Shown piece after piece: positions 27,107-37,411 of a stretch of DNA of 64,000 nucleotides. The notes below the pieces were generated by a model that had not been told where the DNA came from, searched no databases, and saw nothing but the letters and a program-made list of their open reading frames with translations. The translations under genes and the position numbers were made by a program. Origin of the DNA: Bombilactobacillus folatiphilus (lineage in GTDB: Bacteria > Bacillota > Bacilli > Lactobacillales > Lactobacillaceae); contig NZ_CP093366.1 in NCBI RefSeq assembly GCF_023380265.1, positions 744,001-808,000 on the forward strand, read 5' to 3'. Each line of letters opens with the position of its first letter. The stretch's first letter is position 1.

Positions 27107-29278
27107 ATGTTGAATATCAAACGAATTTATACACCCCAAGTCGACGAGCAAGATTGTGGTGTGGCAGCATTAGCGATGATTTTAAAAAATTATGGGTCTC
27201 GCGTTTCGTTAGCTCAATTGCGGATGTATACGAAAACTACGACGGCTGGTACCACTGCTTTTGGAATAAAAAAAGCAGCCGAACAATTTCACTTGGATGT
27301 TCAAGCTGTTCAAGCGGACCTGGCCTTATTTCAAACTAAACAAGTTCCATACCCCTTTATCGCACATGTTGTGAAAAAAGGTAATTTAGAACATTATTAT
27401 GTAGTGCTAAAGGCTAATAAACATCATATTGCCATTGCGGATCCGAATTCAGCCGTTAAAATAGTAAAAATGGATTATCAACAATTTGCACAAGAATGGA
27501 CAGGGGTGGCTTTATTTTTTCAACCAACAGCCGATTATCACCCTGTTCAGAATCAGCAGCGAGAATCTTTGTTACAATTTATTCCCGTTATTTTTAAGCA
27601 AAAACGGCTTTTAGCTAAAATTATCTTAGCGGCTTTGATTGTCACCATCATTAGTATCCTAGGTTCTTATTTTGTGCAGAGTTTGATTGATACATACATT
27701 CCTCAGCAACTGGTTAACACTTTGTCCATTATTGCAATAGGCTTATTAGTAGCCTACGTTTTCCAAGCAGTGTTTTCTTATATCCAAAATTGCTTGTTAG
27801 CTGTTTTGGGGCAACATTTATCTGTTGATATTTTGTTGGATTATGTGCGCCATTTGTTTGAATTGCCCATGTCCTTTTTTGCCACTCGGAAGACTGGTGA
27901 TGTAATTTCGCGCTTTAACGATGCTAGTAAAATTACCGATGCTTTAGCGAGTTCCATTATTTCGATTGGATTAGATTTGACAATTGTTTTATTGACGGGC
28001 GTCGTATTAACAATCCAAAACCGGCTATTATTTATCATTACTTTGTTGGTATTACCTGTTTATATGGTAATTATTTGGTCATTTAACAAGCCATTTGTGA
28101 AGTTGAATCAAAAGCAAATGGAAAGTAATTCACAATTAAATTCTACAATTATTGAAGATTTGCATGGTATGGAAACCATCAAATCGTTATCCAGCGAACA
28201 CCAGAGTTATCAAAAAATAGACCACGAATTTAGTGATGTCTTAGAAAAAAGTTTGAAATATATAAAAGCCGACCAATTACAGCAAGCTTTGAAGCTGTTT
28301 GTGCAATTAGGATTGAGTGTGGTTATTTTGTGGGTAGGAGCCATCTTGGTTGTGCACAAGGTTTTAACGGTGGGGCAATTGATGACTTTCAATGCTTTGT
28401 TAACGTATTTTACGAACCCGTTGCAAAATATCATTAATTTGCAACCGAAAATCAAAAGTGCTCAAGTAGCTAATAATCGTCTCAATGAGATTTATTTAGT
28501 GGAATCTGAGTTTAAGCAATCACGCCCGCTTCAAGATCCCACATTATTACAAGGTGATATTACTTTTAACAATGTTAGTTACCATTATGGCTATGGTGCA
28601 GATGTAGTTCGTGATGTTTCTTTAACGATTCCTGCACAGACCAAATTGACGATTGTGGGTATGAGTGGCTCAGGTAAGTCCACTTTAGTCAAATTGTTGG
28701 TGGATTTTTTTACACCAACACAGGGTCAAATTTTGATTAACGGGCACCAGCTTACGGCAATTGATAAAATGACTTTACGGCAGCAGATTGTTTATGTACC
28801 GCAGGAGCCATATATTTTTTCAGGTACCATTTTAGAAAATCTCCAGCTTGGTAATCGATCGGGCGTACAATTAGCTGATGTTCGACAAGCTTGCCAAATT
28901 GCACAAATTCAAATGGAAATTGAGCAGCTGCCTTTACAATATGAAACCAAATTAGATGAAAACGGTGATATGTTATCGGGCGGGCAAAAACAACGGTTAA
29001 CAATTGCGCGTGCATTACTGTCGCCAGCGCAAGTTTTGATTTTTGATGAATCAACGAGTGGTTTGGATGCTATCACGGAAGCCAAATTAGTCCAAGCGTT
29101 GCTGTGTTTGCCTCAAACTGTGATTTTTATTGCCCATCGACTAGCGATTGCTCAAAAAACGAATAATATTGTGGTCCTAAAACAGGGCAAACTCATTGAA
29201 CAAGGAACACACCAAGCATTGGTAGCACAGCAAGGTGAGTATTATCGTTTGTTGAAGGCTACAGGATCAGGATTATAA
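27107..29278 (+). CDS. Peptidase-containing ABC exporter (C39 family bacteriocin/peptide transporter)
   Basis: A 723-residue exporter that cuts double-glycine leader peptides and secretes the product. The C39 peptidase domain (residues 1 to about 125) has C17 in DEQDCGVAALAMI, H96 in EHYYVV and D112 in ADPN. Six membrane helices follow (about 160-450). The C-terminal ATPase has Walker A GMSGSGKST, signature LSGGQKQRL and Walker B VLIFDES with an H-loop IFIAHR. All catalytic residues are present, so it appears functional. No leader-peptide gene, immunity gene or HlyD-type accessory protein is seen beside it. Confidence 0.93.
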   Translation: MLNIKRIYTPQVDEQDCGVAALAMILKNYGSRVSLAQLRMYTKTTTAGTTAFGIKKAAEQFHLDVQAVQADLALFQTKQVPYPFIAHVVKKGNLEHYYVVLKANKHHIAIADPNSAVKIVKMDYQQFAQEWTGVALFFQPTADYHPVQNQQRESLLQFIPVIFKQKRLLAKIILAALIVTIISILGSYFVQSLIDTYIPQQLVNTLSIIAIGLLVAYVFQAVFSYIQNCLLAVLGQHLSVDILLDYVRHLFELPMSFFATRKTGDVISRFNDASKITDALASSIISIGLDLTIVLLTGVVLTIQNRLLFIITLLVLPVYMVIIWSFNKPFVKLNQKQMESNSQLNSTIIEDLHGMETIKSLSSEHQSYQKIDHEFSDVLEKSLKYIKADQLQQALKLFVQLGLSVVILWVGAILVVHKVLTVGQLMTFNALLTYFTNPLQNIINLQPKIKSAQVANNRLNEIYLVESEFKQSRPLQDPTLLQGDITFNNVSYHYGYGADVVRDVSLTIPAQTKLTIVGMSGSGKSTLVKLLVDFFTPTQGQILINGHQLTAIDKMTLRQQIVYVPQEPYIFSGTILENLQLGNRSGVQLADVRQACQIAQIQMEIEQLPLQYETKLDENGDMLSGGQKQRLTIARALLSPAQVLIFDESTSGLDAITEAKLVQALLCLPQTVIFIAHRLAIAQKTNNIVVLKQGKLIEQGTHQALVAQQGEYYRLLKATGSGL

Positions 29279-29392
29279 TCGTATAACTTGAAACTAATTA
29301 TAATACTTTGTTGTGAATTTGCCTTTTATTGCGAAACTATTTTTGATCTTAAATATAATGATTGAATAATTAATTTGGAGGAGGACTTCGTC

Positions 29393-30064
29393 ATGCGCAT
29401 GAATATTCTGCAACACACGCCTAATGAAGGTCCGGGCACAATTTTAGATTGGGCGCAAAGTAGGGATAATGAAGTATTTATTTATCATCCAGCGCAGTTT
29501 CAAATTTTACCGAAAGCTTCAGAAACGGATTTTCTGGTGATTTTGGGTGGTCCCATGAGCCCCAATGATCAATTGTCTTGGATTCAACAAGAACGATTCT
29601 TAATTCAGGAATTATTGAACCAAAATAAGCCTATCTTTGGAGTTTGCTTTGGTGCGCAGCAAATTTCCAAAACATTGGGTTATGCCGTGGTGAAAGCACC
29701 GATCAAAGAAGTTGGCTGGGGTAACGTTGTATTACAAAGTCAAGCTATTCCTAAATTGCCTACAAAATTAGACGTTTTACATTGGCATGAAGAAACATTT
29801 GTGATGCCGCAACAAGCGAAATTGTTGTTTTCTAATCAATATTTAGCTAATCAAGGTTTTTTGTTAGGCCATCATGTGGCGGGATTGCAGTTTCATCTGG
29901 AACCTAAGTTGTTAAATGTGCGTGAAATGGCGATTAATGACCAGCAATACGTACAAAATTCAATTTTTCAGCAAAGTGTCACCGAAATTTTGGAGCATCC
30001 AGTGCCAAGCGTTAATCGTCAAGCAATGTTTGTACTTCTTGATTATTTGGTTACGCAGGATTAA
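29393..30064 (+). CDS. Type 1 glutamine amidotransferase-like protein (GMP synthase-like)
   Basis: A 223-residue protein of the class I glutamine amidotransferase fold. The nucleophile elbow is FGVCFGAQQISKTLG and the catalytic His/Glu are in GLQFHLEPK. ILGGPMSPND forms the oxyanion region. Such stand-alone proteins are often annotated as GMP synthase-like, but true guanine synthesis needs an ATP-pyrophosphatase domain that is absent. I chose ATG 29393, 8 bases after GGAGGAGG. It converges with the hydrolase pseudogene and overlaps its end by 14 bases. Confidence 0.83.
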   Translation: MRMNILQHTPNEGPGTILDWAQSRDNEVFIYHPAQFQILPKASETDFLVILGGPMSPNDQLSWIQQERFLIQELLNQNKPIFGVCFGAQQISKTLGYAVVKAPIKEVGWGNVVLQSQAIPKLPTKLDVLHWHEETFVMPQQAKLLFSNQYLANQGFLLGHHVAGLQFHLEPKLLNVREMAINDQQYVQNSIFQQSVTEILEHPVPSVNRQAMFVLLDYLVTQD

Positions 30065-30901
30065 TTTTTTCACTTTGGACCAAATAATTAGCGATGAACT
30101 GAGCCATCAATTTGGGATGTAACCAGTGTAAAAAGTGATGTCCGTTAAGTTTGATTTGGATTGAATATGGATTTTGGTTGAAGTATGGGTTGCCATATTG
30201 TTCATATCCTGCAGCATTTAGGGATGAAATGAAACTTAAGGCGGATATTTCGTCAGGTAACTGGAGATTTTTCATGGACTCTAGCGTTTGAGGTGCTGCT
30301 TTTAATTCGGCAATTTCAGTGGTTGAACCGGATAAGTCAGTATAAAGTTTTTGACAACGTGTTGCTAAATCAGCTGGTAATAATGGATTGATGTCAGCAT
30401 CTGGAATAATTGATTGCCTCTGAGCTTTCAACTGTCGATTGGTCTGGGCTGGGATTCTTCTAAACTATCTTGAAAGGGATCAGTGTAAGATTTCATAATT
30501 TCGACAGTGGTTGGATCAATGCTAATGAATCCCTTGATATTGGTGTTCAGTGTTGCTTGATGGAGGGTAGCCAATAAATACAAAGAACTAAAGCTATGAC
30601 AACATAGATAAACTTCGTTGAGCGGTAATTGATTTAAAAATATTGTAATTTCTTGAACAATATTTTGTGAATTACGTTTCAAATTGTGCGGTTGAGAACT
30701 GGAACCAGATCCTAACAAATCTACACAGAGGCAGTTTATAGTTTGCGGAAGTTCATTCACCAGGCCGTAAAAATCAAAATAAGAACAACCAATTCCCATT
30801 GCTGTGAAGAAAAGCAAATTGATGTGTGGTGAAGTTAATTTTTGCGTTGATATATAAGAAAAAGTACCTGCTTTGGTTGTTAGTTTGTGGTGAAAAATCA
30901 T
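30051..30901 (-). pseudogene. Alpha/beta hydrolase split by a frameshift
   Basis: Two minus-strand frames together read as one hydrolase of about 283 residues. The N-terminal part (30428-30901) has VDLLGSGSSSQPH and the nucleophile elbow LCCHSFSSLYLL. The C-terminal part (30051-30431) has LNGHHFLHWLHP, which can supply the catalytic His. The first frame stops at a TGA near 30428, and the second has only an overlapping TTG there without its own ribosome binding site. The upstream frame starts at ATG 30901 behind AGGAG. Alternatives are two coupled short genes or a sequencing error. Confidence 0.7.
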
Positions 30902-31103
30902 ATATATTCTCCTGACTCAATTTGATTAAAACTTCCTCTACCTTATAGAGAAAATTTTTTATTTGCTTTCATTTTAGCAATTAATAAATTAAAAATTTAA
31001 CTTGCTTATTTATAAGGTTTGGATTCAAATGTATTTTTTGGATTAAAAGGTTATAATGTTCTAAAGTAAGCGTTTTTAAAATTGGAGTATAAAGGAGATC
31101 GTT

Positions 31104-34100
31104 ATGACTAAAGTCAAGTAGGATTACATTGTGTGCTTAGATATTGGAACTAATTCTTGTGGTTTTGCAGCCATGGATATGAAAAATCAATTACTACATC
31201 TTCAAGGCAAAACTGCGATTGGTGCGCGGTTGTTTGAAGAAGGAAAATCTGCTGCTGAACGACGCGGTTTTCGTACGACGCGTCGTCGTCTGAAACGGCG
31301 AAAATGGCGTTTGCGCTTATTAGAAGAATTTTTTGATGATGAGATGTCTCAAGTTGATCCGTATTTCTTTGCCCGAATGCGCGAGTCGGGCTTATCACCT
31401 TTGGATCATCAAAAAACTGCGCAAGCAATTGTTTTCCCTACTCCCAATGAAGATCATGCTTTTTATTGCGATTATCCAACCATCTACCATTTACGAAAAG
31501 CTTTAATGACTCAAGATAAAAAATTTGATTTACGTTTGGTATATTTAGCAATTCATCACATTGTTAAGTATCGTGGGAACTTTTTACAGAAGGATGGTGT
31601 TGATAATTTTAACGCTTCCAAAATCGAAGTTGGTAAAGTTTTAAAAAAGCTCAATTATTTTTTTGCTGAAATCAATCCAGATCATCCAATCCAATTAGCT
31701 ATTCAAAATTCTGCCGAGATTGAAGCTGTTTTGCGTGATGTCAAAAAATCTAAAACTGATAAAGTTAAAAGCATTGGTGAATTATTGGTTTCTGATTCCA
31801 ATCATGATAAAAATACGAAAGCCATTGCGAGTCAAATTGCGAAAGCTATTATGGGTTATAAAACACAATTTGAAACTATTTTATCGCAAGAGATTGATTC
31901 TGATAGTAAAAGTGAATGGCAGTTTAAATTAAGTGATTCAGATGCCGATGATAAATTAGCGGCAATTACGGATCAGGTTGATGAAACTGGTCAAGAAATT
32001 ATTGAAGTTATTCAATCATTATTTGGTGCAATTACGCTGAGTGGAATTGTGGATGAAGGTAAAAGTTTATCCGAGTCAATGGTTCGTAAATATGATGATC
32101 ATAAAAAAGATTTAAAGTTATTGAAACAAGTTATTAAGCAGCATCCCGATCGCGATAAAGCTCAAAACTTGCAACTAGCTTATGATTTGTATGTTAATAA
32201 TCGCCATGGGCAACTGCTAAAAGCTAAAAATAAGTTCAGTGCTAAAAAAGTTATGAGTAAAGAAGAATTTTATAAAACGATTGAGAAGAATTTAGATGAT
32301 TCTTCTGAAGTTAATGCAATTCTAGAGAAAATAGCTTTGGATACATTTATGCCGAAGCAAAGAACCAGTGCCAATGGTGTGATTCCTTTTCAACTTCACC
32401 AAATTGAATTAGATCAAATCATTAAAAATCAGAGTAAATATTATCCATTTTTAGCGCAGCGTAATCCTATCATTGAACATCAAAAGCAAGCCGCTTATAA
32501 GCTTGATGAATTAATTCGTTTCAGAGTGCCATATTATGTAGGACCAATGATTACAAAAGAAAACCAAATTAAAACTTCAGGGACTGAGTTTGCGTGGATG
32601 ATCCGTAATCAAAATGACCCTAAGCCTAATGAAGCTATTACACCTTGGAATTTTGATGAAAAAGTCGATCGGATGGCAACGGCTAATCAATTCATTAAGC
32701 GGATGACCACGAAGGATACTTATTTGTTGGGTGAAGACGTTTTGCCGGCGAATAGTTTGCTATATCAAAAATTTACAGTTTTAAATGAGCTAAATAACCT
32801 TCGAGTTAACGGTCAACATTTAAAAGCAGCTACAAAACAAGATGTTTATGAGAATCTGTTTAAGCAAAACAAGACTGTTTCTAAAAAATGTTTGAATGCG
32901 TATTTATGTCAAAGCTATCAAATGGCGAGTGTGAAAATCGAGGGTCTGGCTGATGAACATAAATTCAATTCCAGTTTAAAAACATATAATCAATTTAAAA
33001 AGTTTATTCCACTATCTATTTTGGATAATGCTGACTATCAAGCTGATTTAGAGAAAATCATTGAGTGGTCCACAATTTTTGAGGATCGTCATATTTATCA
33101 AGCTAAATTGGAACAAGCCCAGACTGAACAAATTTCTTGGTTGACTGGTAAGCAAATTGGTTGCTTACTGAAATTACGCCATCAGGGTTGGGGAAGCTTG
33201 TCGTATAAATTGTTGATCAATTTGCATGATGATAATGGTCAGAACATTATCGAACGGTTATGGGATAGTCAATTGAATTTTATGCAAATTGTCAAAGAAC
33301 CTGCTTTTAAATCGGTAATTGATCAAGCCAATTCATCTTTAGTTAAAGATAACCAAGAAAATGCGGTAGAAGATGTGCTGGCAGATGCTTACACCTCACC
33401 TGCTAATAAAAAAGCCATTCGCCAAGTAGTGAAGGTAGTTGCCGATATTGTTAAAGCAGCAGGCGGGAAAATTCCAGCAAAATTTGCCATTGAGTTTACT
33501 CGCGAACCGCAAAAAAATCCGCAATTGTCTAAGCAGCGAGGCAAACAATTAAAAGAAGCTTATAAAGAAATTGCTAATCAATTAGTTGAGCAAGGTGTTA
33601 AGGATGAATTAGATTCAGCTATCCAGAGCAAGCAATTAGTTAGAGACAAATATTATCTATACTTTATGCAGGGTGGACGCGATGCGTATACTGGTCAGAC
33701 TATCAATATTGATGACATTACTACTAAATACCAAATTGATCACATTTTGCCACAATCTTTTATTAAGGATGACTCTTTGAATAATCGTGTTCTAACAGCT
33801 TCTGCACTAAACAATGCTAAATCTGATGATGTTCCGTTCAAGCATTTTGCCAATAAGCTAGTCCCTGATTTAAAGATCAGTGTATCTGAAATGTGGAAAC
33901 AATGGCAAAAAGCGGGGATGATTAGCAAGTTTAAATTAAATAACTTACAATTAGATCCCGATAATTTGGATAAGTATAAACGTGCAGGTTTTGTTAATCG
34001 CCAATTGGTCGAAACAAGTCAAGTAATTAAATTGGTAACGATTATTTTGCAGACCAAATATCCTGAAGCGGAAATTATTACTGTTAAAGCTAGTTATAAT

Positions 34101-35291
34101 CATGCTTTGAGGAAACGATTAGATTTGTATAAAAGTCGAGAGGTTAACGACTATCATCATGCAATCGATGCATATTTGTCGGCAATTTGTGGTAATTATC
34201 TATATCAAATGTATCCTAATTTGCGCCAATTTTTTGTCTACGGAAAATTCAAAAAGATGAATGCCGATTCTGATAGAAATCATGCTGCTATCAAGGAACT
34301 CAATAATTTTAATTTTATTGGTTTACTGTTGCAAAAAGATCGACCAGGTCATTCAACTGTTGAGAAAATCTATCGTCCACATACTGATGAGTTACTTTTT
34401 GAAAAACATCCGGATATTTTTGATCCGTTGCGGCACGCTTATAGTTTTAAGCATATGTTGATTTCTAGAGAAACTTATACGCAAGATCAAGAAATGTTTG
34501 GCATGACACTTTATCCTAGATTGGAACGCGATACTAAGAAGACTAGAACGTTAGTTCCTAAGTCTAAGAACTTGGATCCAAACATTTACGGTGGTTATTC
34601 TAGTAATACAAATGCTTATCTGGCGATTATAAAGATTAACAAAGCCAGCGAATCAACCTATAAAGTGGTTAGTGTGCCTATGCGTATTTTAGGTAAATTA
34701 AATCAAACCCAAAATGTTATCGAACATGATAACTTATTAAAAGAATATCTAGCGCCAACAATTTTAGATAAACGTGGGGTTAGAGATTTTTCAATTGTCA
34801 AAGGGAAAGTTCATTACAAACAAGTCGTTTGGGATGGCAATCGGAAATATATGTTAGGATCGGCAACTTATCTTTATAACGCCAAACAATTAACATTATC
34901 AACTGAAGCTATGCGTGTGGTAACGGGTGATTTTAAGACTAATGATGACGAATCTTTATTGTTAGACCAGGTTTTTGATGAAATCTTAACCAAAGTTGAT
35001 CAATATTTGCCACTCTTTGATGTTGGAAAAGCACGTGAAAAATTGCACCACGGTCGAACTAAATTTTATGATTTGTCTGTTATTGACAAAAAATATGTTG
35101 TTCATCAATTACTCATTGGTTTACATGACAATCCGGCCCAAGGTGATACACTTAAGATTGGTTTTAGTAATGGTATGAAATTGGGATTGATGAAATTAGG
35201 TTCAGGTATTACTTTGTCTCCGAATACTAAATTAATTTATCGATCTCCAACGGGATTGTTCGAAAAGCGGATCAAAATTACTGATTTGTAA
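31104..35291 (+). CDS. cas9: Cas9 endonuclease, type II-A, with in-frame stop near the start
   Basis: RNA-guided DNA nuclease of the CRISPR locus. The natural start appears to be ATG 31104 (AAAGGAGATC upstream), but codon 6 is TAG (31119-31121). A GTG at 31131 gives 1386 residues, with AGGA 7 bases upstream, and could allow re-initiation. Numbered from that GTG, the nuclease residues are intact: RuvC-I D4 (LDIGTNS), the Arg-rich bridge helix (RGFRTTRRRLKRRKWR), RuvC-II E788 (AIEFTREP), HNH H871 (IDHILPQSF) and RuvC-III H1009/H1010 and D1013 (YHHAIDAYL). Re-initiation would drop the first strand (DYIV). The normal Gly in VGLDIG is Cys here. A TATAAT lies at 31052-31057. Confidence 0.88.
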
Positions 35292-35295
35292 GCAA

Positions 35296-35329
35296 ATAGA
35301 GAATCCAATTTTCGGATTCTCTATTTTTA
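35296..35329 (+). terminator. cas9 terminator
   Basis: Perfect 11-base arms (35296-35306 and 35314-35324) with a 7-base loop and five T residues follow cas9 by a few bases. Confidence 0.88.
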
Positions 35330-35335
35330 GGCAAT

Positions 35336-35449
35336 AAAAAATCCCAGCCATAGGGTTAGGGATAAGTGTTGAAACTTTGCTTTCGCATTGTTTGATTTTA
35401 AATCTAGTTGTTAGATCAATAAGGTTTATTGCTGGGAGCTACCCAACAA
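35336..35449 (-). ncRNA. tracrRNA
   Basis: On the minus strand 35429-35406 is complementary to the CRISPR repeat over 24 bases with one mismatch; the paired core is TTGATCTAACAACTA. It is followed by a bulge and a second A/T-rich pairing segment. A small nexus-type hairpin (TGC GAAA GCA near 35387-35378) comes next. A terminator hairpin then pairs ATCCC with GGGAT (35363-35341 region) ahead of a run of T. The RNA would be about 110 bases, transcribed against the cas genes from the promoter at 35455-35483. This matches type II-A tracrRNA layout. Ends are estimated. Confidence 0.85.
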
Positions 35450-35454
35450 GGACA

Positions 35455-35483
35455 ATATACCATTAATTAGACTAAAAGACAAG
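35455..35483 (-). promoter_or_regulatory. tracrRNA promoter
   Basis: On the minus strand, TTGTCT (35483-35478) is separated by exactly 17 bases from TATATT (35460-35455). Transcription would start about 35449. It overlaps the cas1 ribosome binding region on the other strand. Confidence 0.75.
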
Positions 35484-35495
35484 GAGAAATGAGGT

Positions 35496-36413
35496 ATGGC
35501 ATGGCGATCGGTTATTATTACGCAACATGCAAAGTTAACTTATTCAATGAACATGATGATTGTACAAACACGTGATGGGATTAATCAGATTCCCATTGCA
35601 GATATTAAGTTATTGTTGGTGTCGACATCACAAGCGGTGATTACTAGTGCTTTAATTAGCAAGTTAGCGCAGAGTCAAACAAAAGTTATTTTTGTAGACG
35701 AGCATTATCAGCCAGTATCGGAAACAATGGATTATTATCCAGGCAGTCGTAATTTACAGAAATTGCGCCAACAATTTGGTTGGGACTTACAGCGTCAAAA
35801 AATTTTATGGACCAAAATTGTGAATGCGAAAATCAAAAATCAAATTGCAGTTTTAGATAATTACCAAATAGATTCTTGTAAACTGCAGACAGAGTTAGAC
35901 GCTTTAGAATTAGATGATGTAACTAATCGAGAAGCAGTTGTCGCGCGAAAATATTTAAAATATTTTATGATGTTATTTGGTCACCAATTTGTCCGTCGCA
36001 GCGTAGAGGCGATCAATGCAGCTTTAGATTATGGCTATGGCATATTATTGGCCAGTTTTGATCGGGAGATTGCAGTTAATGGTTACTTAACTTATTTGGG
36101 AATCCATCACCATTCAGAAGAAAACGAATTTAATTTAGGTTCTGACTTAATGGAACCGTTTCGACCAATTGTGGATTATTGGATGAAAGATCATGATCAA
36201 ATTTCAGAGTTTACGCCTGATATTAAATATGGTTTGGTAGAACTTTTAAGTTTAGAAATTCAGTTCAATGGGCAAACAACGTTATTAACTAACGCGATTA
36301 CGACTTATACAAGAAATTGTTTTCGTTTTTTGAATGGAGAAACAGATGAAATTAAAATGGAAATGAGTGTGACAAATGAGGTACCGAATAATGCGCTTAA
36401 TGATAATGTTTGA
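35496..36413 (+). CDS. cas1: CRISPR-associated integrase Cas1 (type II)
   Basis: The metal-dependent integrase that inserts new spacers with Cas2. The 305-residue length is normal for type II. It starts MAWRSVIITQHAKLTYSMNMMIVQT, a typical type II-A Cas1 N-terminus. The C-terminal half holds NAALDYGYGILLA, LGIHHHSEENEFNLGSDLMEPFRPIVD (active-site His and acidic residues) and VELL. AAGGAG precedes ATG 35496. The end overlaps cas2. Confidence 0.95.
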   Translation: MAWRSVIITQHAKLTYSMNMMIVQTRDGINQIPIADIKLLLVSTSQAVITSALISKLAQSQTKVIFVDEHYQPVSETMDYYPGSRNLQKLRQQFGWDLQRQKILWTKIVNAKIKNQIAVLDNYQIDSCKLQTELDALELDDVTNREAVVARKYLKYFMMLFGHQFVRRSVEAINAALDYGYGILLASFDREIAVNGYLTYLGIHHHSEENEFNLGSDLMEPFRPIVDYWMKDHDQISEFTPDIKYGLVELLSLEIQFNGQTTLLTNAITTYTRNCFRFLNGETDEIKMEMSVTNEVPNNALNDNV

Positions 36414-36696
36414 TTTGCCAATGGAGACCACTGCCGAAAAAAGAGAGTACCGCCAATTTCGGAAAAAATTAATTAATGAGGGTTTCTTGATGATTCAATA
36501 TTCTGTTTATGAGCGCGTGTGTGTAACACGCCAAACTGCAACTTTCCTAGAAAATCGCGTTCGGCAGTTTTTGCCTCGAGGTGGTGTAGTTCAATCACTA
36601 ATGGTAACTGAAAAACAATATAACGATATGCATTTTTTAGTTGGTAAGCCAATTAAAGATGTGCGTAATACATCCGATCGGACGGTGATTTTATGA
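36391..36696 (+). CDS. cas2: CRISPR-associated protein Cas2
   Basis: The partner of Cas1 in spacer integration. I prefer ATG 36391, which gives 101 residues beginning MRLMIMFDLPMET, the canonical type II-A Cas2 start. GAGGT lies 9 bases upstream. An earlier in-frame ATG at 36376 would add five residues (MRYRI). YRQFRKKLINEGFLMIQYSVYERVC matches the ferredoxin-like core. The gene overlaps cas1 by 23 bases and csn2 by 4, so the three are translated as a unit. Confidence 0.94.
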   Translation: MRLMIMFDLPMETTAEKREYRQFRKKLINEGFLMIQYSVYERVCVTRQTATFLENRVRQFLPRGGVVQSLMVTEKQYNDMHFLVGKPIKDVRNTSDRTVIL

Positions 36697-37379
36697 TTTT
36701 GTCCTATTTAACGCACAAAAAGTGGCAATGGCAGACTAAAGGAATTAAGTTGATCGCCACTAATAGTTCAATTGCTTATCGGGACTTAGTACAGGGATTT
36801 CAGAGTCAAAAAGATAGTTTGCTGTGTACCAGTGATCATTATGAGCAATTAGAGATTAGCAAAACGTTTGATTTTGTGGGTGATTTGTTATTAAGTGGTG
36901 ACGTTACCAAAAAATATCTTGCACATATTGTCAAGAGTTATATCACTAACCTGGATGAAGACAATCGTAATAAAATTATGATTGCTTTCCATCATTTAGA
37001 GGCTACTGTACAGGTAGAGGCTACTGTACAGGATTCGTTATTGTTAGAAGACTTGCCCTTGGAAATAGATTTTGATGAAGATCTAAGGAAATCTTTAAAA
37101 ATGTTGAATGTACATTTAGATCAGCAGATGTTGCTTGATCCGTGTGCTATAACGAAAACAGTTCTAAAGATTCATGAGATTTGTCATCTCAAAACAATTC
37201 CTGTAGTTTGTAATCTCGCTAATTACTTAGAATTACAGGAACTGTCTGAAATCAATCAATTAGTTAATGAATTAAATTTAACTTTCATTGTTTTAGAGTT
37301 TGTGACTCCTGATTTGCTAAAGGTCCCACTAGGAGTGCAATTCTATTACATTGATGAAGATCTTGTTGATTGGTATTAA
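36693..37379 (+). CDS. csn2: CRISPR-associated protein Csn2 (type II-A)
   Basis: A ring-forming DNA-end binding protein needed for adaptation in type II-A systems; it fixes the subtype. It has 228 residues, starts MILSYLTHKKW and ends FYYIDEDLVDWY, as Csn2 does. A tandem 18-base duplication at 36999-37034 inserts six extra residues (EATVQV EATVQD) in the charged lever region. It overlaps cas2 by 4 bases and ends 32 bases before the first repeat. Confidence 0.92.
   Translation: MILSYLTHKKWQWQTKGIKLIATNSSIAYRDLVQGFQSQKDSLLCTSDHYEQLEISKTFDFVGDLLLSGDVTKKYLAHIVKSYITNLDEDNRNKIMIAFHHLEATVQVEATVQDSLLLEDLPLEIDFDEDLRKSLKMLNVHLDQQMLLDPCAITKTVLKIHEICHLKTIPVVCNLANYLELQELSEINQLVNELNLTFIVLEFVTPDLLKVPLGVQFYYIDEDLVDWY
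36999..37034 (+). repeat. 18-base tandem duplication inside csn2
   Basis: Two consecutive copies of GAGGCTACTGTACAGGTA, the second with a final T in place of A (GGAT). They are in frame and add six codons. Confidence 0.9.
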
Positions 37380-37411
37380 CGGCTGAATTAAAATTTGATT
37401 ATAAAAAATCG

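Noticed and set aside
35404..35430. Third CRISPR repeat
   Set aside because: It matches the repeat but diverges at both ends and sits in the tracrRNA with promoter and terminator on the other strand, so it is the anti-repeat.
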